From Stramenopiles sp. TOSAG23-2 (Eukaryota; Sar): 28,997 bases of DNA. Below the pieces are notes generated by a model. It was not told the DNA's origin and searched no databases. It saw only the letters and a program-made list of their open reading frames with translations. This document shows, in pieces, positions 10,701 through 18,806 of this stretch. The translations under genes were made by a program, and so were the position numbers. The stretch's first letter is position 1, and every line of letters begins with the position of its first letter. The DNA lies in assembly GCA_900128395.1 (NCBI GenBank), contig LT649393.1, forward strand, positions 1 to 28,997, in the 5' to 3' direction.

Positions 10701-10980
10701 AAAAGTTTGTCCAGCTGGTAAATATGGCCGTACCAAAGGTTTAACAACAAGTAAATGTTCCGGGAAGTGTTTAAAAGGTTATTATTGCCCACAAGAAAGT
10801 TCATACCCAAGTCAAACATTACGTTTAGATATTGCAGCGAATAATATGAAACCATGTCCAAAAGGTAAATACCAAGACGAATTAGGTGGTCGAAAAGTAG
10901 AAGATTGTAAATATTGCCAAACTGGATATGAATGCTTACCAGCAAGTATTAATGCATTTGGTAAGCAAGTTTGGCATTGA
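7708..10980 (+). CDS. Secreted trypsin-fold pseudoprotease with GCC2/GCC3 repeats
   Basis: A 1,090-residue secreted protein with two parts. After a hydrophobic leader comes a chymotrypsin-fold domain (about 42-340): IIGG activation motif at 42-45, the TVASC segment where active enzymes have AAHC, THDIAV with the conserved Asp136, and GDEGGP at 265-270 where active enzymes have GDSGGP. The catalytic His is thus Ser78 and the catalytic Ser is Glu267, so peptidase activity is not expected. From about 350 to the end run roughly ten GCC2/GCC3 (ephrin-receptor-like) modules of the form CPxGxYG...C.G.C..GYYCP, rich in paired cysteines and typical of extracellular proteins. There is no C-terminal membrane segment. 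The likely role is binding or adhesion outside the cell. The protein ends within its last module, and the final codons contain an in-frame GTAAGC, so a further exon cannot be excluded. Confidence 0.9.
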   Translation: MKNISNKIVVSILTIIIYCITDFSLLSDNHNDGKPLLFANAIIGGKPASGLSSEIVVNINGNCAGVFLDQNHVLTVASCLVNKTLSGEPTLKPEQVTVYHHCLHAPWEAKACGNSVKAKKIMLHPCYEGRHIGTHDIAVIWLNETISAFNNNLTLHLDGWNTNTIFPILDDSYNPNIVQDTYVKFQGWGDISYDINNGNPIKASGLYETEIEFVNTSFCKNDYVDQHDTSRYHTLLDFDIPRKFCVGTGESNAPFGCAEQGTGSGDEGGPLFKLPFPPTTVNADASLSSSSRPTLLGLFSSMTPVILNGNALGDRCNAVGRRSVFTRIAYYRGWVVETMITKDAGFCNPSQRYKSPLDCPAGEWGSIKGCKQCPKGRYGSISNLHSADCSGVCLPGYFCERGSITPTETKCDEPKHFCPLGTPKVATTADGYYAVDANKVSDPQIAPSEIDVRWPNDRLDLLTKKDILYINQRKCEPGHYCIDGVKTPCPVGTYGHEHGLSLRSCDGPCFAGFYCPLGTVDPLKCLPGNWCDGNASIPCPTGRYGSVENLGNPKCSGACIPGYYCPKGSISNTEKPCPAGTYGSKHGLGSSACSGECLEGYYCPVTSTKRNQNECGNPKFFCPAGSPAPIPVWKGYFSQGGNVDGTTRVNQTKCPKGSFCKFGLRFDCPAGQYGNELGLIINSCSGKAAPGYYTPPGSTSATQKQCPAGRYGTGGNIDEKCTGPCAKGHYCPKNSTNATQSKCPAGRYGDIEGLQSDECSVNCYLDTKDDDNAMYTTNALCTESKCTEGYYCPPGSISSREHKCGNISVYCPIGSGLPTIAKPGYYTVNGEVVIGQISTVVSDEATRSHVLICPKGHYCFAGVKKPCPRGKYGATKGLSTSNCTGDVDPGYWSGEGAIIVRSRKCFPGRYSSIPGSTSGECQGSCLPGYYCPPASISNSQKHCGHAKYFCPEGSGSPSIASRGYYTVDMHLENKTTSQTTRTTQLHCPIGSYCVNGVRKVCPAGKYGRTKGLTTSKCSGKCLKGYYCPQESSYPSQTLRLDIAANNMKPCPKGKYQDELGGRKVEDCKYCQTGYECLPASINAFGKQVWH

Positions 10981-11206
10981 GTAGAGCAGTAAGATAATAC
11001 ATATATACTAAAACCGTATTCATAATGTGTGTGGTACATAATTTGTGTTATGTGTGAGAGAGAGAGAGTGTGTAATTGAATATATAAATGTAATAATGGA
11101 CATAATAATTTTTGAATGATTTCAACAACTTATAGTGGTCTCTCTTTTCTTGCGTGTTTTCTAAAAAACCTTAACACGCTGGCATAAATTTAAATTTCAG
11201 TGCGCT

Positions 11207-11218
11207 CTGGCCCGCTGG
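11207..11218 (-). promoter_or_regulatory. Shared GC-rich 12-mer CCAGCGGGCCAG
   Basis: Read on the minus strand, this is an exact copy of the 12-mer at 19133-19144 (+). Both lie in GC-rich patches within 5' spacers, 340-460 bases from a start codon, in DNA that is otherwise strongly AT-rich. A 12-base all-GC-rich match is improbable by chance here. A transcription factor site is the simplest reading; this is inference. Confidence 0.4.
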
Positions 11219-11526
11219 TGCGCCAAAAAGAATCTTAATCTTTTTGTTGCTTCTAGAATTTTTTTGAATTTTATACAGTTATTATTATTTTCAATTAGAA
11301 TGCAAATAGCATGATGAAATTGTTTTAGGCGGCAATGTGTATTGCTAATTCCATCGTATAATATCAAAGCTGTCATTAATGGTATTTCCATGCTATACGC
11401 ACAAAATATTTCATCAATGACTTACCAAAATTAACATAGAAATACGTACTAGAATCTATAATGTTGGTTTGAATATATATATATTTTTAGAAGAAATAGA
11501 ACAAATGTCAAGAGATGTACAGATTC

Positions 11527-11547
11527 ATATATATATATATATATATA
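11527..11547. repeat. AT dinucleotide microsatellite
   Basis: An uninterrupted alternating AT run of about 21 bases, followed after CAG by a second shorter run. It lies in the 5' spacer of the RNR gene, about 120 bases before its start codon. Confidence 0.8.
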
Positions 11548-11665
11548 CAGATATATATATAAATAAAGTAAGAAGATTGCAAATTCAAGAATATAATAAT
11601 ATAACAATAATAGTTATTTAAATAAAACATAAAACATACACACACATATATATATATTTTAAAAG

Positions 11666-14131
11666 ATGTTTGTTGTAAAACGTGGTGGTAAAAAAGAACC
11701 AGTACATTTTGATAAAATTACAAAACGTATTGAAAAATTATGCTATGGTTTAGATGAAAATTTCATTGAACCTGTATTGATTGCACAAAAAGTTGTACAA
11801 GGTGTATACCCAGGAGTAACAACGTCGGAATTGGATGAATTGGCAGCTGAAACTGCTGCGTACATGTCTACGCAACATCCAGATTTTTCCACGTTAGCTG
11901 CACGTATTTCTATGTCAAACTTGCATAAAAGTACCTCTGCAAATTTCATGGAAACTGTTGACAAGTTGCATGATTATATCCATCCAAAAACTGGTTTAAA
12001 CGCACCATTAATCGCAAATGATTGCTACGACATCATTAAAAAGAACATCGAACGCTTGGAAGCTACCATCGATTATGCTCGTGACTTCTCGTTTGATTAC
12101 TTTGGTTTCAAAACGCTAGAACGTGCATATTTGTTGAAAATAAATGGTGAAATTGTTGAAAGACCACAACATATGATTATGCGTGTTGCAGTTGGTATTC
12201 ACAAGGAAGATATCGACAGTGCTATTATCACATACGATTTGATGAGTAAAATGATGTTTACCCATGCAACGCCGACATTGTTCAATGCTGGTACCCCACG
12301 CCCACAATTGGCATCATGCTTTTTGGTTGCAATGAAAGATGATTCCATTGGAGGTATTTATGATACGTTAAAATCTTGTGCGCAAATCAGTAAATATGCT
12401 GGTGGTATTGGATTGAGTGTTCACAACATCCGTAGTACTGGAAGTTACATCCGCGGTACAAATGGCTCAAGTAATGGAATTGTCCCAATGCTGAGAGTAT
12501 TCAATGATACCGCACGTTACGTAGACCAAGGTGGCGGTAAAAGAAAAGGTTCTTTTGCTATTTACTTGGAACCATGGCATGCTGATGTCTTCGAGTTTTT
12601 AGATCTTAAAAAAAATCATGGTGATGAAAATGCACGTGCACGCGATTTGTTCTATGCAATGTGGATTCCAGATTTATTCATGAAACGTGTACAAGCAGAT
12701 GGACAATGGACATTGTTTTGCCCAAATGTTGCACGTGATTTGCATGAGACGTGGGGTGAGAAATTCGAAGCATTGTACCATCAATATGAAAAAGAAGGCA
12801 AGGGTTACAGAACCGTACGTGCACAAGAATTATGGTTTAAAATCATTGAAAGTCAAGTTGAAACAGGTACGCCATACATGTTGTACAAAGATGCATGTAA
12901 TCGTAAATCCAATCAACAAAACTTGGGAACGATTAAAAGTAGTAATTTATGCACTGAGATCATCGAATATACTGCACCTGATGAAATTGCTGTTTGTAAC
13001 TTAGCATCTATCTGCTTACCAAAAATGGTGGACATGAGCGACGAGGACAAGCCAGTTTACAATTTCCAAATGTTATTTGACATTGTAAGACAAGTCACTA
13101 TCAATTTGAATCGTGTTATTGATGTAAATTTCTACCCGGTAAAAGAAGCTGAATATTCCAACTTGAGACACAGACCAATTGGTTTAGGAGTTCAAGGTTT
13201 AGCAGATGCATTTATCATGATGCGCATGCCATTTGAAAGCCCAGCTGCATTGCAATTGAACAAAGACATCTTTGAAACGATTTACTTTGCAGCATTAAGT
13301 GCGTCATGTGAAGAGGCAAAACGTTTTGGTCCATACAAAACATACGAAGGCAGTCCAGTAAGCAAAGGAATTTTACAACCAGATATGTGGAACGTCACTC
13401 CATCCGATCGTTGGGATTGGGCAGGATTACGCGCTAATATCAAAGAACATGGTGTAAGAAACTCCTTACTAGTTGCACCAATGCCAACTGCATCTACCTC
13501 GCAAATTATGGGCAACAACGAATGTTTTGAACCATACACTTCCAATATGTACAATCGCCGTGTACTTGCCGGTGAATTTACATGTGTTAACAAACATTTA
13601 TTGAAAGATTTAATCAAATTAAATATTTGGACACCAGATGTACGTAACCAAATTATCGCTGATGGTGGATCCGTTCAAAATGTATCAAACTTGCCAAAAG
13701 AATACAAAGATTTATACAAAACGGTATGGGAAATTAGTCAAAAAACTATTTTAAATATGGCAGCTGACCGTGGTGCATATATTGATCAAAGTCAAAGTTT
13801 AAATGTACACATTGCAGCACCAAGCACTGGTAAATTAACCTCCATGCACTTTTATGCATGGAAAAAAGGTTTAAAAACCGGTATGTATTATTTACGTACA
13901 AGACCAAAGGCAGATGCAATTAAATTCACGGTTGATCAAGCTGCATTGGCAAAAACACGTAATGCAGTAGATAAAGAAAACACCGTAGGTAACCAAAAAC
14001 AAGCTATGGTAAATTCATGGAAAAAAGTTGATACGACAAAAAATATGTCATTTAACAAAGCTGATCGTGCAAAACAACAACAGGCTCAAGAACAAGATGA
14101 AGAAGATGTATGTTTGTCATGTGGTAGTTAA
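11666..14131 (+). CDS. RNR1: Ribonucleoside-diphosphate reductase, class I large subunit (R1)
   Basis: An 821-residue large subunit of class Ia ribonucleotide reductase, which reduces ribonucleoside diphosphates to deoxy forms in the cytosol for DNA synthesis. The N-terminal ~90 residues form the ATP cone (allosteric activity site). Catalytic residues fall at the same numbers as in mammalian R1: Cys218 and Cys444 (redox pair), Cys429 (thiyl radical) with Asn427 and Glu431. The conserved [23 protein letters not shown] segment is present, and the protein ends in CLSCGS, giving the mobile redox pair Cys816/Cys819 that is regenerated by thioredoxin or glutaredoxin. All parts are intact and no intron is needed. 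The radical-generating R2 subunit is not in this window. Start choice is firm because the ATP cone begins immediately at [18 protein letters not shown]. Confidence 0.98.
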   Translation: MFVVKRGGKKEPVHFDKITKRIEKLCYGLDENFIEPVLIAQKVVQGVYPGVTTSELDELAAETAAYMSTQHPDFSTLAARISMSNLHKSTSANFMETVDKLHDYIHPKTGLNAPLIANDCYDIIKKNIERLEATIDYARDFSFDYFGFKTLERAYLLKINGEIVERPQHMIMRVAVGIHKEDIDSAIITYDLMSKMMFTHATPTLFNAGTPRPQLASCFLVAMKDDSIGGIYDTLKSCAQISKYAGGIGLSVHNIRSTGSYIRGTNGSSNGIVPMLRVFNDTARYVDQGGGKRKGSFAIYLEPWHADVFEFLDLKKNHGDENARARDLFYAMWIPDLFMKRVQADGQWTLFCPNVARDLHETWGEKFEALYHQYEKEGKGYRTVRAQELWFKIIESQVETGTPYMLYKDACNRKSNQQNLGTIKSSNLCTEIIEYTAPDEIAVCNLASICLPKMVDMSDEDKPVYNFQMLFDIVRQVTINLNRVIDVNFYPVKEAEYSNLRHRPIGLGVQGLADAFIMMRMPFESPAALQLNKDIFETIYFAALSASCEEAKRFGPYKTYEGSPVSKGILQPDMWNVTPSDRWDWAGLRANIKEHGVRNSLLVAPMPTASTSQIMGNNECFEPYTSNMYNRRVLAGEFTCVNKHLLKDLIKLNIWTPDVRNQIIADGGSVQNVSNLPKEYKDLYKTVWEISQKTILNMAADRGAYIDQSQSLNVHIAAPSTGKLTSMHFYAWKKGLKTGMYYLRTRPKADAIKFTVDQAALAKTRNAVDKENTVGNQKQAMVNSWKKVDTTKNMSFNKADRAKQQQAQEQDEEDVCLSCGS

Positions 14132-14208
14132 ATGTATATTATATATATATATAAATGACTTGATGCTTGCAAAACAAACATTTTTTTTTTCGTATAGTAT
14201 ACACGTGT

Positions 14209-14241
14209 ACATGTGAAATCATATGATATGATTACACATGT
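14209..14241. repeat. 33-bp imperfect palindrome
   Basis: Two 16-bp arms around a single central G pair at 15 of 16 positions; only the eighth pair (A against A) fails. It lies about 80 bases past the RNR stop codon, between convergent genes. Confidence 0.75.
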
Positions 14242-14266
14242 AATATACAATATTTATGTATATTAC
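14240..14266. repeat. Inverted repeat, 9-bp stem
   Basis: GTAATATAC (14240-14248) faces GTATATTAC (14258-14266) across a 9-base loop. It begins inside the end of the preceding 33-bp palindrome, so the two structures are mutually close and partly exclusive. Confidence 0.7.
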
Positions 14267-14541
14267 AAAAATATAAAGTTTAAAAATAAAAGAAGGATAT
14301 ATATTTACGTCGTATATATATATTTAAATAACAAATCATAGACTGTATCATAGTTGAGAGAAAGACAGTATCATACAGAGAGACGAAAACACAAATAAAA
14401 AAAATACGAATACGAAGTACGAGTAGTGCGTGGAAACATAATTTAAAAAAAAATAATTACGATATTATATATTTTGTAATATTCTCTCTAAATTGATTAA
14501 AATGTATACATAATGAGATATACATGTTGTAAAAAATACGC

Positions 14542-14553
14542 CGCGTATACGCG
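14542..14553. repeat. Palindrome CGCGTATACGCG
   Basis: A perfect 12-bp GC-rich palindrome, overlapping GCGTACGC (14551-14558), another palindrome. It lies about 85 bases beyond the TLDc stop codon in otherwise AT-rich DNA. Confidence 0.65.
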
Positions 14554-14637
14554 TACGCAAATGCATAATTATACGAATAGTGATATCTCTCATCTCTCTC
14601 TCTTCACCAAACTTATGCCTCTTTCTTTTCTCTCCTC

Positions 14638-16165
14638 CTATCGATTTTCAACTTCCACTTTATGTTTATATGTATTGGATAATAAATATTCTTGTGTAAA
14701 TCCATCTAGAAATTTACTTTTATCAACTTGTCTACGATTATTCATATTAATTTCACGAATTTTACGTGTTTTTTTTTGATTCGAACGTGCTTCATTCCCC
14801 TGTTGAGCGTGACGAAATAGGTGAAATTAAGTTAGAGATGATTTTTACTTTTAGTTTAGCTGAATAAAATTAACTTACTCCGAATCCCCAAATTTCAACT
14901 ACAGATGCAACGAAACTATCAGGATGATCATTTTTCTTGCTTTTCAACAGCGATCCTTGATCAAACGATAAACCAGTTGCACGACATGTACAATTATTTT
15001 TAAAATCACTGCTTAAAAATAACCGTGTATAATTTAGATCACCACCAAAGCCTATACCATGTAATGCTTTTGTATGATGATTCTTTGAACATAAATATTG
15101 AAAATTTGTATTAACTGCGCTATTTGTAATTCTTGGGGATAATACTCCAAAATTTGGTTGTATAGAAAATATAAAGCAGTTTTCATTTCCATAAAAAGTT
15201 TTGCTTTGCTGCCATTCATTGCAAGTAAAACCGCCAAAAATATTACCAAATGTATCCTGTATAACTAATAAGGTTGGGCCACTGTATCCCACTAATGAAT
15301 CAACTAAGTTCCCAAACCCAAATCCTTTGTCTGTGGTCGAAAACAATTTTTCATATTTATGCTTGCTAAAACTTAAAGATGTTGTCGCTAACAAATGAAA
15401 ATCGGTTGGCGACAATAGTTCCGAATTATCATTTTCATTTAAAGGTTTTGGAATGCGATACTGAAAATCATAACCATGTTGATGACATTTCAATATGCTT
15501 TTTGAAATATAAATTGGTAATTGCAAAACAAGCATTGGAAATTTAGTTTTTATATATTTTTCAAAATCAACCCTATCATTTGAGAAAAAATTTGTTGGCA
15601 ACTCTAATTTGTATATGTTATCATGTTGTATCTTCTTTTTATTGTTGCTCATGTTATTAACTACATTTGTAGTTGTTGTTGTTGATTCACATAAACAATA
15701 TATCATTGTATTTAATATACCATTCATGATATCAAGATTTACAGCAGTATCTTTTTCAATTATAAACATATTTAACACAGTTCTTATAAATTTTGACAAA
15801 TTTTTAATATGTAAAAAACTTTCAACAAAACGACAAAAAATAAATACTAGCTCTTCCTCTTCACCTTTTTCATTATGTTTATCACTATTATATACTTTCA
15901 TGAATTGAAACCAAAGTGCATCTTCTATCGTACGTAAACCTTTAACTTTTACATTGCAATTATGTTTTGATTTAAAAAATTGTATAAACATTGTTTTAAA
16001 TTCTTCAACACGAATAGACGGTAATTTATTACCATTATTATTATTTTTAGTAATATTATTAATAATATGTTCAAATATTTTAATAATAGATGGTAAATGT
16101 TTTAATTTTCCTTTTAAATGTTTTTCTCTTTCTTCTTTTTGTTTTTGCGACGATTTATTCCCCAT
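14638..16165 (-). CDS. Myristoylated TLDc-domain protein (mEAK7/TLDC1-like), two exons
   Basis: Exon 1 is 16165-14879 (429 codons) and exon 2 is 14799-14638 (53 codons plus TAG), giving 482 residues. They are separated by a 79-nt intron (14878-14800) with donor GTAAGT and acceptor CAACAG, phase 0. Without splicing the frame would stop just after VVEIWGFG, the usual end of a TLDc domain. Exon 2 encodes a basic helical tail ending FLDGFTQEYLLSNTYKHKVEVENR in part, like the tails that follow TLDc domains in related proteins. The N-terminus MGNKSS fits an N-myristoylation signal (Gly2, Ser6), as in human mEAK7/TLDC1. Residues ~20-215 are helical; the TLDc domain spans ~250-429. Family knowledge: TLDc proteins bind the V-ATPase and are linked to oxidative stress or lysosomal signalling. 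The head-to-head neighbour is the small membrane protein at 16951. Confidence 0.88.
14800..14878 (-). other. Spliceosomal intron of the TLDc gene
   Basis: On the minus strand the sequence starts GTAAGT, ends CAACAG, contains possible branch-point CTAAC about 50 bases before the acceptor, is richer in A/T than its flanking exons, and has an in-frame stop immediately after the donor. Removal joins Gly429 to a 53-codon open frame that ends at TAG. Confidence 0.85.
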
Positions 16166-16950
16166 GTTCTTTGAGTACTATATCTAATCAATGAATATGA
16201 TGAAACAACAATCTATTTCCTTCATTTGGTTTTTTTTCTTCTTATAATTGACATAAGAATAAGTCTACAATGTGATTTACGACAATATCTATACATCTAT
16301 ACTACTTTTTTTAATATATGTGATGCGAGAAAATATGAATGTGATGATTTTTATTTAAAAAAAAAACAACTGCTGAGAAGAATACTACTTTAAATTCGGA
16401 AATTTGTCTAGGACTTGTGACCTTCTTCTGCAATTCTGGCTATCCAGACAAGTCTGAAGGTTAGTTTACTATAACGTTTACATCACTCACTATTTTCTTG
16501 ATATGAAATCTGGACATTTAAGTATAAATAAAAACCGTGCGCCTAATCCCAGTCATTTAAGGACTAGCTCGCTATAGCTAAATTCCCCAGTCGGTGCTGT
16601 CCAGCTGCCGCCTAAATAACCTACCAGGTACAGTAAACCTTATAAAAATTAACTAAAATAATAAGAAGTTTAATATAATAAAATAAAAATAGATGTGCAG
16701 TGCATGTGATGATGATAGAAAAATATGAATAGAAAAAAAATATCAAAAAATAAATCAGACGGATTATATAAGTCACGTTATAGATAAACATTGTTGCGTT
16801 CAGATTTAGAATCGTATTGTAACCATAAATAATATTGTAAATTGTTCAATATTTTTACTTATAGTATTATATAAGAATTTCTTTTTTCCTCATCATCATT
16901 ATTATTAGTTTTGTTATATGTATATATAAATAAATATTAAATTAATAAAT
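16166..16950. other. Divergent 5' spacer with GC-rich structured patch
   Basis: Between the start codons of the TLDc gene (-) and the small membrane protein (+). No coding sequence is supported. A stretch at 16405-16640 is richer in GC than the rest and includes hairpins: TCTGG-CTAT-CCAGA near 16444, a longer pairing of GACTTGT with ACAAGTC around it, and TAGCT facing AGCTA near 16567-16582. The TATA-like 12-mer at 16517-16528 lies inside it. A non-coding RNA or a promoter region are both possible. Confidence 0.5.
16517..16528 (+). promoter_or_regulatory. TATA-like element TTTAAGTATAAA
   Basis: Identical to the 12-mer at 7356-7367. It lies about 420 bases before the plus-strand gene at 16951, and directly before a GC-rich patch. 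It may drive that gene or an unrecognised short transcript. Chance is not excluded. Confidence 0.3.
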
Positions 16951-17370
16951 ATGTCAACTCACACGGCAATCATCACTCACGCAGTAAAAAAAATTGTAAA
17001 TCAACTTTATCATATAAACAGAAAATTGTTAGAGAAAGAAAAGAAAAAGAAACACCATAGTAAAAATACAACAATATGCATAGATTGTTTGCCGAAATCT
17101 GAGACGAAAACTGTATATTTATCAGCTGCATTATTACTTGCAATTGTATTTTTGTCATTATATTTATTAGTCCGGCGTTTGTATTTTGGAAAAATATGGA
17201 AGAAACGACCAACACAATCCGTTGACTATGCATTTTTGCCCGCCACAGATTCAGAGCGTGAAGGTAGTACTCGTGAACGTGGCCAATCTGATTCTGCTAA
17301 TTCTGAAATGTCATATAATAGTTCAATAGCTTCACATGATATAAGTTATTATGAATACAATAATGAATAA
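16951..17370 (+). CDS. Small single-pass membrane protein, function unknown
   Basis: A 139-residue protein that I do not recognise. The N-terminal half is basic (Lys-rich 27-38) and holds a C-I-D-C pair at 43-46. One clear membrane segment follows (about 55-76), then a basic stop-transfer cluster (RRLYFGKIWKKR, 75-86). The C-terminal ~50 residues are polar, rich in Ser, Glu, Asn and Tyr, and likely disordered, ending SYYEYNNE; they could carry phosphorylation or sorting signals, though none is definite. There is no cleavable signal peptide, so it is probably a signal-anchor protein with a cytosolic basic flank. The TMD-plus-charge pattern makes chance unlikely. It is divergent from the TLDc gene and convergent with the next membrane protein. 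Confidence 0.65.
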   Translation: MSTHTAIITHAVKKIVNQLYHINRKLLEKEKKKKHHSKNTTICIDCLPKSETKTVYLSAALLLAIVFLSLYLLVRRLYFGKIWKKRPTQSVDYAFLPATDSEREGSTRERGQSDSANSEMSYNSSIASHDISYYEYNNE

Positions 17371-17675
17371 CAAAGAACGAATTAATTTAATTATTGATAA
17401 TTTTAATTAGATGGTAATATCATAGAGTGGTGATGCAGAGAGCATATTTAAATATATATATATATATTATGATATGCATATGCATTTATCTTTTAAAAGT
17501 GTGTTAGTGAATGAATGACCAACAGACGAGATATTTAGACAGACAAGAATGCTAGAATCTGCTGGGGAGGATATAATTATTTATAAATAATAAATTTTAA
17601 AATAACCTTATTCGTATTATATAACTATATGAGTATGTATTTTATTTTATATATAATATATTTTTACACATTTTT
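17371..17675. other. Convergent 3' spacer
   Basis: This 305-base AT-rich spacer lies between two genes that end toward each other. It contains an AT run and a perfect 12-bp palindrome ATGCATATGCAT at 17474-17485. I see nothing else in it. Confidence 0.6.
17474..17485. repeat. Palindrome ATGCATATGCAT
   Basis: A perfect 12-bp palindrome made of two ATGCAT units, in the spacer between convergent genes. It fits the window-wide pattern of palindromes in convergent 3' spacers, but AT-rich palindromes of this size can arise by chance. Confidence 0.5.
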
Positions 17676-18806
17676 TTAAACCCCATTATCGCTTAATACA
17701 AACAACTCTTCTTCTTTCTCCTTCTCATCATCATTAATTTTCTCGATATCCTTATTATATTTTGATAATTCTTTCTCCACACCATATTTATTTTTTACTT
17801 TAGACCTCCATTTGATTTTCTTTGGAGATATTTTGATCCAACGTTTTGGAGACGATTTTACATTATTTTCATCATCGTATGCAATTTTAACACCATCACC
17901 AAAACATTGACGATCGATAATAGTAGCATCTCGCCATTCATACAAGTTTCGATACCTATCATGCGAATTGAAATCATGCCTGAAGCTTACTTTCATGCCA
18001 ACTTGTCCTTTTGTCGGAGACTCTCCCTCTTCAACATATTCTACAATAACTTTCTCTTTTTTCACACAACACAGCTTATAAAAATATCGTTTGCATTCCA
18101 TACAGAGAAATGTAAGCAATGTAATAAAGGATTGCATATATGAAAATAAATATATGCGAATGAATGCTATATATATTGCAAACCTAATATTATTACAACA
18201 CGTTTTGCATTTTTTCAATTTAGTGTCTTGATCTTCATAGTCGGCATCTTCTTCCAAAGCAGCTTTATACAAGTTTTGATTTAAATATCCAAAATATAAG
18301 AAATGTAGACTGCCATTATCAAAATGCAGTTGGAATTTCTTTATTAATTTTGGCGCAAACGTTGTACATGCATATATAACCATGAAAATAGTTATACTTA
18401 TGAAGGCCCCTACTAATTCTTTATTGTTTGTTAACAAGGCCATAATAGTAATCAAAAATGCACAGGCATACGCAGTTATTCCTAAAAAACGATTGGCATA
18501 AAAATCATACTGAAATTTTGTCAATGTATCATATATTTTAGCAACAATATCTGTGGAAAATGTCTTTAGACATTTGTAACAAATTTGAACATACTTAGAT
18601 TTTCCCTTAATTTTTGTAAACAATTTATTCTGCAAGAAGGGAGATGCATGCCAAAATAATTTCGATTGTATTTGTATAAATTCTAAATGTAAAGAATATT
18701 TCAGCCATAATTTCATTCCGAGTCTATGCATATATAAATCTTTATATTCTTTTTTTGATTTAAAATATTTTTCAAAACCAATAGCTACTTGAGAGGGATC
18801 ATACAT
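17676..18806 (-). CDS. Multi-pass membrane protein with Tudor-like C-terminal domain
   Basis: A 376-residue protein I cannot name. Residues 1-105 are soluble, basic and aromatic. Two hydrophobic segments follow (about 107-126 and 131-150), and a third broad one at 208-236, flanked by Cys-rich stretches (CKTCC 200-204, CMEC 235-238, CC 246-247). The tail from about 268 to 332 (VGMKVSFRH ... WRDATIID ... KIAYDD ... KRWIKIS) has the strand pattern of a Tudor/Agenet-like fold, usually a peptide- or protein-binding module. The reading frame stays open and protein-like upstream of this ATG to about 18848, where an AAG acceptor-like site occurs. An alternative model adds a first exon 19053-18958 through a GTGAGA donor, giving ~422 residues. 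The true N-terminus is therefore uncertain. Topology loosely recalls ATG9, but no diagnostic motif supports that. Confidence 0.7.
   Translation of the reverse strand: MYDPSQVAIGFEKYFKSKKEYKDLYMHRLGMKLWLKYSLHLEFIQIQSKLFWHASPFLQNKLFTKIKGKSKYVQICYKCLKTFSTDIVAKIYDTLTKFQYDFYANRFLGITAYACAFLITIMALLTNNKELVGAFISITIFMVIYACTTFAPKLIKKFQLHFDNGSLHFLYFGYLNQNLYKAALEEDADYEDQDTKLKKCKTCCNNIRFAIYIAFIRIYLFSYMQSFITLLTFLCMECKRYFYKLCCVKKEKVIVEYVEEGESPTKGQVGMKVSFRHDFNSHDRYRNLYEWRDATIIDRQCFGDGVKIAYDDENNVKSSPKRWIKISPKKIKWRSKVKNKYGVEKELSKYNKDIEKINDDEKEKEEELFVLSDNGV

Larger units (their letters stand above)
10981..11665. other. Tandem spacer before the RNR gene
   Basis: No convincing gene. It holds GT/GA microsatellite just after the pseudoprotease stop, a GC-rich patch at about 11200-11225 containing a 12-mer shared with 19133-19144, and a long AT dinucleotide run (11527-11547). 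A 64-codon open stretch on the minus strand (11197-11391) has no recognisable protein features. Confidence 0.6.
14132..14637. other. Convergent 3' spacer with palindromes
   Basis: This spacer lies between the RNR stop and the true end of the TLDc gene at 14638. It contains a T-run, an 8-bp palindrome ACACGTGT (14201-14208), two large inverted repeats (14209-14241 and 14240-14266), two copies of a GTATCATA motif (about 14346 and 14371) also seen in the 2510-2612 cluster, and the palindrome CGCGTATACGCG (14542-14553). I see no gene. Confidence 0.65.

Noticed and set aside
11197-11391. 64-codon minus-strand frame before RNR
   Set aside because: It ends in the GC-rich patch, has no recognisable feature, and the region fits a promoter spacer better.
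14776-14786. tRNA B-box-like GTTCGAATC (minus strand)
   Set aside because: It lies inside exon 2 of the TLDc gene, with no A box or cloverleaf around it.
17676-18806. Identification as ATG9
   Set aside because: Only the general layout of membrane segments is similar; no diagnostic motif and far too short.
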